Shown: piece after piece, positions 1-5,597 of the stretch
Layout: each line of letters starts with the position of its first letter
Position numbering within the stretch: the first letter of the stretch is position 1
NCBI GenBank assembly: GCA_015223015.1
Contig: JADFWK010000240.1
Coordinates: 1-7,705 of the forward strand
Direction: 5' to 3'
DNA from: Pseudomonadota bacterium
GTDB lineage: Bacteria > Desulfobacterota > DSM-4660 > Desulfatiglandales > B25-G16
Length of the DNA: 7,705 nucleotides
Translations under genes and position numbers: made by a program
The notes under the pieces: model-generated
The model's database searches: none
Seen by the model: the letters and a program-made list of their open reading frames with translations, nothing else
What the model was told of the DNA's origin: nothing

Positions 1-77
1 GAGCCTTAGATTTGTCAAGAAACGTTTTAGACCCAGTGAAAAGGGATTACGGCAACAGCCTGTTGATAACTGACAAC

Positions 78-779
78 CTACAGTACCGAATACCGGCCTT
101 GCCCAAATATGGGGGGTAGAATTTTTAACCCGGATTTACCCTGCAATCTTCCTTCAATCAATGCAAGCTTGGCGTAGGAGGCCGAATCTGGAAAGATGAT
201 CTGAAGCCTTTTCGGTTCAAGCCCTTCCGTTCTCATCTTTGTGAAAATCTCGGTCAATCTGTTTGCCGGATAAATCAGGGTCAATCTGCCCCCTCGTTTG
301 AGCAGGGCCTTGGCTGCGGTCAAGATAGCATCTAAGTTAGCCGCTATCTCATGCCTGGCAATGGCCTTACTTTCATCGGGATTAATCCGGCCGCTTCTCT
401 GTTGCCTATAGGGTGGGTTACACACAACTACATCAGCAAATCCTCTGGCGAGGGGCAGATGTCTGAGATCTCCCTGGATTATGGCAATTTTTCTTTCGAG
501 CTCATTCAGCGCCACATTCCTCTGAGCCTGTGAGGCCAGTTCTTTCTGGAACTCAATGCCAACAATAAACCCAACCTTTCTCTTTGTTGCCAGAAACAGT
601 GAAATGATCCCACTGCCTGCACCTAGATCAATGACAAGACCTTCGTCTTTTATCAACACGAACTCTGCTAATAGTAAGGCGTCGACAGAGAATCTATACC
701 CTTGTCGAGATTGAATAATTCTTAATTTTCCGTTAAGAAAGGTGTCTACGGTCTCATCTGCTTTTCTGAGCAATGCCAT
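78..779 (-). CDS. trmN6: tRNA1(Val) A37 N6-methyltransferase (TrmN6/YfiC type)
   Basis: This 233-residue protein is a class I SAM-dependent methyltransferase expected to methylate N6 of adenine 37 in a tRNA, in the cytoplasm. Visible in the sequence are the family's N-terminal segment GYRFSVDALLLAEF (about residues 27-40), the SAM-binding loop DLGAGSG (51-57), an acidic residue at the end of the next strand (GIE, 74-76), and the NPPY catalytic motif of amino-group methyltransferases (121-124). Length is normal for YfiC-like proteins (about 230-250). The ATG lies six bases after the stop of the DUF1015 gene, and its AGGAG (783-787) overlaps that stop codon, so translation is probably coupled. 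The exact tRNA target is inferred from family resemblance. Related HemK/RsmC-type enzymes share NPPY but have different N-terminal regions. Confidence 0.85.
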   Translation of the reverse strand: MALLRKADETVDTFLNGKLRIIQSRQGYRFSVDALLLAEFVLIKDEGLVIDLGAGSGIISLFLATKRKVGFIVGIEFQKELASQAQRNVALNELERKIAIIQGDLRHLPLARGFADVVVCNPPYRQQRSGRINPDESKAIARHEIAANLDAILTAAKALLKRGGRLTLIYPANRLTEIFTKMRTEGLEPKRLQIIFPDSASYAKLALIEGRLQGKSGLKILPPIFGQGRYSVL

Positions 780-782
780 AAT

Positions 783-787
783 CTCCT
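783..787 (-). promoter_or_regulatory. Shine-Dalgarno of the methyltransferase gene, overlapping the upstream stop
   Basis: AGGAG on the minus strand lies three bases before the ATG at 779, and it overlaps the TAG stop (786-788) of the DUF1015 gene. The spacing is short but the arrangement is typical of translational coupling inside an operon. Confidence 0.6.
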
Positions 788-2147
788 ACTGTCCTGGGAT
801 CTGGACTATCTCATGGGGATCTATTTTATTGAATACCAGTCCCGTTAAGATCTTGGGATAAAAATAGGTGGATTTTCGGGGCATCAGAAGGAAGTTCCCG
901 GTTACCTCCATGATCTGTTCTATCTTGGAGGGGTTCAGGAGGAAGACCATCTGATAGTCCCCAGACAGGACCGAAGAGAGAGCCACACCTGCGTTGCTCT
1001 CATATTGGATTATCTTTTCATCATCCAAATCCTCTCTCTTAATGCCCAGTATCCGCTGAAGAATAAGGCGAGATAAGGTTAAGACATCAAGTTCTTTTAG
1101 CGAAGGGTGCAAGTCATTACCCAATGCTTCCCGTGCCCCTGGTTTGAGACAAAGCAAGTAAAAATTTCTGGACCCTGAATGACAAAAACCGATAGCAGTA
1201 GTATGACGGCCATGCCTTTCGAGCTCATCAAGGAAGGCCTTCTTCACCCTTTCCTGATCGTTACTTGAAAAAGGGAAGGGTATAATATCAAACCAGGTGC
1301 GAGCTGGTGAAAGGAATTTTGGTACCTTGAAATCCGGGTATGATTTGATTAACCGGTGAGAGGGTAAGATGGTTAGCCCCTTATCAGCTATGTTGCTGAG
1401 ATACATCATTACATACTCATAGGGTCTGCCAAATTCATGGATTCCATGCCGAGACCGCATCAGGTTTCTAAAATTTTGAGCTGATTCGTAGCGATGATGT
1501 CCATCAGCAATAATAATTGACTTAGATGACATCTCTGAGGCGACATCCTTGATGGCTGACGCGGCGTTGACTTCCCACATGTTGTAGTAATAGCCGCCCC
1601 TCTCCTTAAAGGAGATCTTAGGGGGAGTATCCGTTATTTTTCCAAATTTGTTCATAACTACATTGGATTGGTCTTCATAGAGGCCAAAAACCGGACTAAA
1701 TTGAGCATTGCATGCCCTCATCAATTTCAGCCTGTCTTCTCGGTGAAAGGTAAATGTCTTTTCGTGAGGAAGGATTACCGATGAATCATTTTCTTCTATT
1801 CGCACCAGTGCAATAAATCCCCATCGGGTCCTCGTCTCGGTTTTGTCCGGTGATTCATATTCAATAGATACAAGATAAATTGAGGGAACCTGAGATCTGA
1901 CAAGAATCTGCTCTGAGTCCCATCTCTTAAAGAGATCTGCTGCCCTCGTATACCTATTGTCCCAATCAGAATCACCGATCTTCTTTTTTCCCAGAATAAG
2001 TCTAACCACATTGTAGGGATCGATTTCATAATAGTCCTCCTGTTCCCCCTCAGATATGACATCATAGGGCGGGGCTACGATCCTCTCAAAATTGGTTATC
2101 TTGTCAACATTATATGTTACCCCTCTAAAAGGAGCCACAACCGACAT
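786..2147 (-). CDS. DUF1015 family protein, candidate serine-metabolism kinase
   Basis: This 453-residue cytoplasmic protein fits DUF1015 along its full length. Hallmarks seen are the N-terminal APFRG and APPYDVIS (about 5-32), DPYNVVRLILG (43-53), LPHEKTF (126-132), ADGHHRYESA (214-223), and the C-terminal MPRKSTYFYPK (422-432) followed by TGLV. There is no signal peptide or membrane segment. The family is not firmly assigned. From memory of gene neighbourhoods, DUF1015 genes often sit beside serA and serC of serine synthesis. The DGHHR signature also matches the one in free-serine kinases of the SerK/SbnI (ParB/sulfiredoxin fold) group, so an ATP-dependent kinase acting on serine or a related metabolite is plausible but inferred. 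The ATG start is supported by AAGGAAG (2155-2161) at seven bases spacing. It is the first gene of a two-gene unit with the tRNA methyltransferase. Confidence 0.85.
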   Translation of the reverse strand: MSVVAPFRGVTYNVDKITNFERIVAPPYDVISEGEQEDYYEIDPYNVVRLILGKKKIGDSDWDNRYTRAADLFKRWDSEQILVRSQVPSIYLVSIEYESPDKTETRTRWGFIALVRIEENDSSVILPHEKTFTFHREDRLKLMRACNAQFSPVFGLYEDQSNVVMNKFGKITDTPPKISFKERGGYYYNMWEVNAASAIKDVASEMSSKSIIIADGHHRYESAQNFRNLMRSRHGIHEFGRPYEYVMMYLSNIADKGLTILPSHRLIKSYPDFKVPKFLSPARTWFDIIPFPFSSNDQERVKKAFLDELERHGRHTTAIGFCHSGSRNFYLLCLKPGAREALGNDLHPSLKELDVLTLSRLILQRILGIKREDLDDEKIIQYESNAGVALSSVLSGDYQMVFLLNPSKIEQIMEVTGNFLLMPRKSTYFYPKILTGLVFNKIDPHEIVQIPGQ

Positions 2148-2154
2148 ATTTGCA

Positions 2155-2161
2155 CTTCCTT
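2155..2161 (-). promoter_or_regulatory. Shine-Dalgarno of the DUF1015 gene
   Basis: AAGGAAG on the minus strand, seven bases before the ATG at 2147. This is the clearest ribosome binding site in the divergent intergenic region and fixes the start. Confidence 0.65.
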
Positions 2162-2172
2162 ATAATAGTCCT

Positions 2173-2201
2173 GATATAACTATTTAGCCACGAAGGCACA
2201 A
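2173..2201 (-). promoter_or_regulatory. Possible sigma70-type promoter for the DUF1015 gene
   Basis: On the minus strand TTGTGC (2196-2201) and TATATC (2173-2178) are separated by exactly 17 bases and would start transcription just ahead of the AAGGAAG ribosome site. Both boxes are imperfect. The -35 box lies inside the left arm of the 2187/2490 inverted repeat, so the repeat may have supplied half of this promoter. Confidence 0.3.
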
Positions 2202-2274
2202 AGACCCAAAGAGAGGATGAACGTAAATCAAATAACGGAGTTTTCTATTAGTGAGCCTAAGGGGTATTAATTTC

Positions 2275-2310
2275 AATGTGCCACACATTAATGCGCCCCA
2301 GACGCATTAA
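2275..2310. repeat. Two adjoining palindromes, possible operator
   Basis: AATGTG (2275-2280) pairs with CACATT (2284-2289) around a three-base loop. TTAATGCG (2288-2295) pairs perfectly with CGCATTAA (2303-2310) around a seven-base loop. The two share positions 2288-2289, so the hairpins cannot form fully at once. No U-tract follows on either strand, which argues against a terminator. A regulator binding site between the divergent genes is possible, but nothing else supports it. Confidence 0.35.
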
Positions 2311-2337
2311 AAAGACTGTAACAGTTTATGGGCTCAG

Positions 2338-2398
2338 AGGTTCAGGGTTCAACAAAAACCCGCCTGCCATCCGGCGGACAGGGGTGAACCCTGAACCT
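2338..2398. repeat. Composite palindromic repeat, copy A
   Basis: Perfect 14-base inverted arms AGGTTCAGGGTTCA (2338-2351) and TGAACCCTGAACCT (2385-2398) enclose a GC-rich core in which CCGCC (2360-2364) pairs with GGCGG (2373-2377). The same layout, GGTTCA-rich arms around a CCCGCCTGCC-type core, recurs at 6486-6634. It is probably a non-autonomous palindromic element of the host genome. Confidence 0.6.
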
Positions 2399-2424
2399 AT
2401 GAACACCTACGAATAATTCTATAA

Positions 2425-2482
2425 TCTTGGTGCCTGCCCGCCATCGGCTTCGCCTTAGGCGAGGCGGGCGGGTCTTGGTGCC
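2425..2482. repeat. GC-rich hairpin element between 10-base direct repeats
   Basis: TCTTGGTGCC occurs at 2425-2434 and again at 2473-2482. Between them lies a 38-base GC-rich segment (2435-2472) in which GCCCGCC (2436-2442) pairs with GGCGGGC (2463-2469), and CGCC (2451-2454) pairs with GGCG (2458-2461) around TTA. This could be a small palindromic element inserted into the right arm of the larger inverted repeat with target duplication. Alternatively the direct repeats may be native to the CTTGGTG-type repeat, whose relatives often carry tandem copies. Confidence 0.45.
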
Positions 2483-2501
2483 TTTGTGGCAAGATACCTG
2501 A

Positions 2502-2624
2502 TTAGACTTTCATTTTTCTTTGTTTTATCCTATAGAGAATATCCAAGGCACTAAAACTACTACTGAGAGCATCAAATAGTTTGCAATACCGGGAGGGGCA
2601 TGAGGTCTTTTCTACTGTGACCAT
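2502..2624 (-). CDS. Possible 40-residue small protein
   Basis: An ATG at 2624 opens a 40-codon frame ending in TAA (2502-2504), with AGAAGGG six bases ahead of the start as a fair ribosome site. The predicted peptide has a cysteine pair near its N-terminus (CPSRYC, residues 9-14), a serine-rich middle that could form an amphipathic helix (LFDALSSSFSALDILY), and a basic tail (KQRKMKV). The frame is open for a further 16 codons upstream, but without an obvious start. I do not recognise it. It overlaps the foldable region at 2566-2670, so the frame may be accidental. It would be transcribed toward the DUF1015 gene, about 350 bases upstream of it. Confidence 0.27.
   Translation of the reverse strand: MVTVEKTSCPSRYCKLFDALSSSFSALDILYRIKQRKMKV
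2508..2536 (+). promoter_or_regulatory. Weak candidate promoter for the deaminase gene
   Basis: TTTCAT (2508-2513) and TATAGA (2531-2536) are 17 bases apart on the plus strand, upstream of the foldable leader and the gene at 2697. The -35 box matches the sigma70 consensus poorly. It is listed because its position would place the whole 2566-2670 structure in the transcript. Confidence 0.22.
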
Positions 2625-2670
2625 CCTACACCCTTCTCGGTAATGTCCAATGCAAACAATAGAATGCTTT
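2566..2670 (+). promoter_or_regulatory. Long stem-loop leader ahead of the deaminase gene
   Basis: Three helices stack in register: 2566-2572 with 2664-2670 (seven pairs, one G-U), 2579-2585 with 2651-2657 (GTTTGCA/TGCAAAC, seven perfect pairs), and 2587-2598 with 2631-2642 (twelve pairs, two G-U). The tip (2599-2630) holds a four-pair GGTC/GACC hairpin (2604-2607 with 2619-2622). The three G-U pairs exist only in plus-strand RNA and become A-C mismatches on the minus strand, which favours a plus-strand transcript. The structure ends 26 bases before the ATG. It matches no riboswitch I can recognise. A decayed palindromic element is the main alternative. Confidence 0.45.
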
Positions 2671-2696
2671 GCTTAGTTAGTAATTAGCAGAAAAGA

Positions 2697-4025
2697 ATGG
2701 CGAGAGGCAAAAGAAATTTCGATATCATTATAGAGGGCGGCACCCTCCTGACAATGGTTGACGGTGAAGACCCCCTGCCCGGTGCCAGGGTGCTCATATC
2801 TGGAGACAGGATTGAGGAGGTCTCCACCCGCCAGAATAGTCCGTTACCTGAGACAAATGCCCTTATAAGTGCAGAGGATGCCATTATATTGCCCGGCCTT
2901 ATAAACGCCCATGGTCATTCTCCCATGACTATCTTCAGGGGTTTGGCCGATGATCTCCCACTCAAGACGTGGCTTTTCGACTACATATTTCCCGCTGAGG
3001 CAAAGCATCTGAACCCCGATACCGTTTACTGGGGATCCCTTCTCGGATGTTTGGAGATGATCGCATCAGGCACCACCACCGCTGTTGACAGCTATTTCTT
3101 TGCTGACCAGATAGTGAGAGCAGCAGACATGGCAGGGATACGGGCCCTGGTGGCTCAAGGGGTCATTGATTTTCCTGCTCCCGGTGTGCCTGACCCGAAA
3201 GAAAACCTGGATGTGGGCATGGCTTTCCTGGAACGATGGATTGATTTTTCCGATCGTATTACCCCCGGCCTATTCTGTCATAGCCCTATCACCTGCTCGG
3301 CGAGCACGTTGCGCCAGGCCTATGAGATCTCCACCAGATTTAACCTTCCCCTCCAGATTCATCTATCAGAAACTCAAGAAGAACTCGAAGAGATAGTGGA
3401 AAAGACACAGTTGAGACCAGCCTTTTTTCTGGATGACCTGGGTTTGTTAAACAGCAATCTCATTGCTGCACATGCCGTGCACGTGAATGATGAGGAGATA
3501 GACCTCCTCGCAAGCCGTGAGGTAAAGATCGCCCATTGCCCTGAGAGCAATATGAAGCTTGGCTCAGGCATAGCAGCAGTACCTCAAATGCTCAGGAAAG
3601 GTATGACGGTAGGTCTTGGAACAGATAGCTGTGCCTCTAACAATAATCTTGATCTCTTTGGCGAGATGGATACTGCTGCCAAACTGGCCAAGGTTGCTTT
3701 CCTTGATCCGACCCTCCTCGATGCCAAAAGCGTTGTAAGGATGGCTACCATTGGAGGTGCTCAGCTCATCGGTCTAGAGAATGAGATTGGAACCATTGAA
3801 AAAGGGAAAAAAGCCGATATTATTATTATTTCTACAAAAACCCCCCATATGACTCCCATCTATAACCCCTATTCCCAGATTGTATACTCTGCCACCGGAG
3901 CGGATGTGAGAGATGTCATAATAAATGGCACGATTGTGTACCGAGATAGGCAGTTTACAACCCTTGATAAGGCTGAAATCTTAAATGAAGTTGAGAAAAT
4001 AGGCCAAAGGATTGGCGCCTTATAA
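2697..4025 (+). CDS. mtaD: S-adenosylhomocysteine/5'-methylthioadenosine deaminase-type amidohydrolase
   Basis: This 442-residue metal-dependent hydrolase belongs to the MtaD/TrzA-AtzA (chlorohydrolase) branch. It is expected to deaminate the adenine ring of S-adenosylhomocysteine, methylthioadenosine or 5'-deoxyadenosine to the inosyl compound in the cytoplasm. Residues seen are NAHGH (H72, H74), IHLSE (H222), AAHAVH (H259), the HCPESNMKLGSG substrate loop (280-291) and GTDS (D310), which make up the expected mononuclear metal site. Residues 8-65 and the C-terminal part (about 365-420) form the small beta domain around the barrel. Length is typical. The ATG is the first start after an in-frame stop at 2685-2687, but its ribosome site is weak (AGAAAAGA). 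The gene stands alone on the plus strand behind a foldable leader. Substrate choice within this family cannot be read reliably from motifs, so a guanine- or cytosine-type deaminase remains possible. Confidence 0.8.
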   Translation: MARGKRNFDIIIEGGTLLTMVDGEDPLPGARVLISGDRIEEVSTRQNSPLPETNALISAEDAIILPGLINAHGHSPMTIFRGLADDLPLKTWLFDYIFPAEAKHLNPDTVYWGSLLGCLEMIASGTTTAVDSYFFADQIVRAADMAGIRALVAQGVIDFPAPGVPDPKENLDVGMAFLERWIDFSDRITPGLFCHSPITCSASTLRQAYEISTRFNLPLQIHLSETQEELEEIVEKTQLRPAFFLDDLGLLNSNLIAAHAVHVNDEEIDLLASREVKIAHCPESNMKLGSGIAAVPQMLRKGMTVGLGTDSCASNNNLDLFGEMDTAAKLAKVAFLDPTLLDAKSVVRMATIGGAQLIGLENEIGTIEKGKKADIIIISTKTPHMTPIYNPYSQIVYSATGADVRDVIINGTIVYRDRQFTTLDKAEILNEVEKIGQRIGAL

Positions 4026-4307
4026 AGGGATCTGTTGCCCCTGGTCCCTTCCGGGCACGAAAGGCAAAACTCTTAACATACCGCCCGCTCGTGCCCCAGG
4101 CTCCTCGGCTTACTTTGTCGGCAAGCGATCTCAAGAATTCCTTTTTAGGCGCTTATACATAAATTTCTGTTCAAAATGCGCAGATATTTTTTAAACGGTG
4201 GATAGCCTTTACTGAAAAGATTTTCCAAAGAGTGAATAATGATTCAACTTTTATACAAGTTGTTTGGTTCCGGGTGCTCCGGGTAGCCATTTTAAAGTTT
4301 AGGCATT
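4026..4307. other. Convergent intergenic spacer
   Basis: This 282-base spacer lies between the 3' ends of the deaminase and SerB-like genes. It contains GGGCACGA (4053-4060) facing TCGTGCCC (4089-4096), an AT-rich hairpin CAACTT/AAGTTG (4245-4250 with 4257-4262), and short direct repeats (CCGGGTGCT/CCGGGTAGC near 4271-4287). None is followed by a convincing T-run on the appropriate strand, so no intrinsic terminator is called. No gene is visible. Confidence 0.5.
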
Positions 4308-5555
4308 TTAGGCACTTTTCCGGTTTATCCGGGTTAGGTATTTATCCAGCTCCGATTTTGAAATTCCCAAGAAATATAACATGCTGATGATTCGATCACT
4401 GCTCAAGATCCCATCGGTCTTCATGCCTGTTTCATCTGGTTTGAACGCGATGGATAGGCCAACGGTTTTTCTAAAATGAGAGAGGGTGGAACCGTCACCA
4501 ACAGCAACTACCTGATCGCTGCTAATATTCTCAAGGTTCATGATGAATTCAAGGATTTCATTCTTGGTCGTGTTCGTAATAACAGGTTTTTCCAACTCAC
4601 CGGTGATTATTCCATGTTCATCGGCCTTAAGCGTGTTTGAGAATGCATAATCGACACTTGCTGCTTCAAAAATTCTTTTGATAAAGAAATTGAAACCGGA
4701 TGACAAGAGTGCAACCTTGAAACCCATTGATTTCAAGATCTGTATCAACTCAAGCGTTCCGGTATTTAATTGAAGAATCTTGCAGAATTTCTTTAAATCA
4801 CTCACCGGCATGCCCTTGAGCGCACTGACATTTTTAACGAGCGCTTGGATTTTGCCCTGATTGCTATGCTCAGATTCGATCTTACTGCCAATTGGTTTCA
4901 CTGTTTTGGCAATTTTTTCTAAAAAGTTCTTAAGGGAAAGATCCTGGATCAAGGTGGATTCTACGTCAAAGACAATGAGCTTTTTCACTCTTTTGTATAT
5001 ATCCTCGCTTTGGATGATGACGCTTTGGTTTAATCCAGTGCAGAGGTCTTTGAGCCCGTCTTTCATTTTTTCAATTGCCTCATTATGAGAATAGGGTGGT
5101 TCTGTGATCATCTTGCTGGTGTCTATGACCATCTCCATGGCAAAAAACTTCCCACGGGCAATCATCCTGCAATCTTCTATGTTGATGTTATATTTCCGAA
5201 AAAAAGTAGAGATATTTGCCATAATGCCAGGTTGATCTATCCCTAAGACCGTCACTATATAGTCTTCTTTTTCAGTGAGATCGGTGATTTCATCCTCGTC
5301 GTGTATTCCCAGGATGACCTTCAGACCTGTTTCATTTTCAATTGGTTTCAAGGCATGGGTTATCTCATCTATCGATTTTTTCGATGCTGAAAAATCAATT
5401 ATAAGGAATATAGAAAATAATCCCCGCCGACAAATTTCTTCTACATCAATAATATTTCCGCTCATTTGAAATATTTTTGTCGTGATCTTGGAAACTAAAC
5501 CAGGAGAATCAACGCCAATTGCTGAAAGCGTTATTATCTTACGTTTTTCGCTCAT
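4308..5555 (-). CDS. ACT-ACT-HAD protein, divergent SerB-like phosphatase
   Basis: This 415-residue protein has two ACT amino-acid-binding domains (about 6-80 and 98-175) followed by a HAD hydrolase domain (192-400) of the phosphoserine phosphatase type. HAD motifs are FDVEST (196-201, nucleophile D197), LLSSG (motif II, S285), K331 in TTKNEIL (motif III) and VGDG (motif IV, D354). Compared with Methanocaldococcus phosphoserine phosphatase as I remember it, D13 has become E199, substrate-binding E20 and R56 have become L206 and N242, and N170-D171 have become T357-L358. Chemistry may survive but phosphoserine specificity is doubtful, so I do not assign serB. I chose ATG 5555 over TTG 5582 because AAGAGGT stands seven bases ahead of it. 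The gene follows the SerK-like gene by 42 bases, in one probable operon. Confidence 0.82.
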   Translation of the reverse strand: MSEKRKIITLSAIGVDSPGLVSKITTKIFQMSGNIIDVEEICRRGLFSIFLIIDFSASKKSIDEITHALKPIENETGLKVILGIHDEDEITDLTEKEDYIVTVLGIDQPGIMANISTFFRKYNINIEDCRMIARGKFFAMEMVIDTSKMITEPPYSHNEAIEKMKDGLKDLCTGLNQSVIIQSEDIYKRVKKLIVFDVESTLIQDLSLKNFLEKIAKTVKPIGSKIESEHSNQGKIQALVKNVSALKGMPVSDLKKFCKILQLNTGTLELIQILKSMGFKVALLSSGFNFFIKRIFEAASVDYAFSNTLKADEHGIITGELEKPVITNTTKNEILEFIMNLENISSDQVVAVGDGSTLSHFRKTVGLSIAFKPDETGMKTDGILSSDRIISMLYFLGISKSELDKYLTRINRKSA

Positions 5556-5562
5556 TTCAATT

Positions 5563-5569
5563 ACCTCTT
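5563..5569 (-). promoter_or_regulatory. Shine-Dalgarno deciding the start of the ACT-ACT-HAD gene
   Basis: AAGAGGT on the minus strand, seven bases before ATG 5555. The frame can be extended nine codons to a TTG at 5582, but that start would place this ribosome site inside the coding region and has none of its own. Confidence 0.65.
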
Positions 5570-5597
5570 TCTTCACAATCAATGAGTTTCTTTAGAA

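Larger units (their letters stand above)
2187..2490. repeat. 19-base inverted repeat enclosing a 304-base block
   Basis: The left arm GCCACGAAGGCACAAAGAC (2187-2205) matches the reverse complement of the right arm (2472-2490) at 17 of 19 positions. Sequences of this GCCAC-AAGGCAC-AAGAC type recur between genes of many environmental bacterial genomes (recollection). The block holds no gene. It contains the palindromes at 2275-2310, the composite repeat at 2338-2398 and the GC-rich hairpin at 2435-2472, so it looks like a landing pad for several repeat families. Confidence 0.5.

Noticed and set aside
1..77. Terminator or start of another gene downstream of the methyltransferase
   Set aside because: Only a five-pair CAACA/TGTTG stem (53-57 with 61-65) is present, without a T-run, and no coding frame can be supported in the 77 bases.
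2566..2670. Known SAH or SAM riboswitch in the deaminase leader
   Set aside because: The gene type makes one plausible, but I could not match the conserved core of any SAM or SAH class. Only the generic helices are supported.
4012..4194. Small plus-strand frame running past the deaminase end
   Set aside because: It starts inside the deaminase gene, has no ribosome site and an unremarkable composition. It is probably non-coding spacer.
4245..4262. Intrinsic terminator in the convergent spacer
   Set aside because: The CAACTT/AAGTTG stem is only six weak pairs and has no T-run directly after it on the strand where it would act.
4308..5582. TTG start at 5582 for the ACT-ACT-HAD gene
   Set aside because: The nine extra residues are not typical of the ACT start. 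The only good ribosome site (5563-5569) is placed for ATG 5555.
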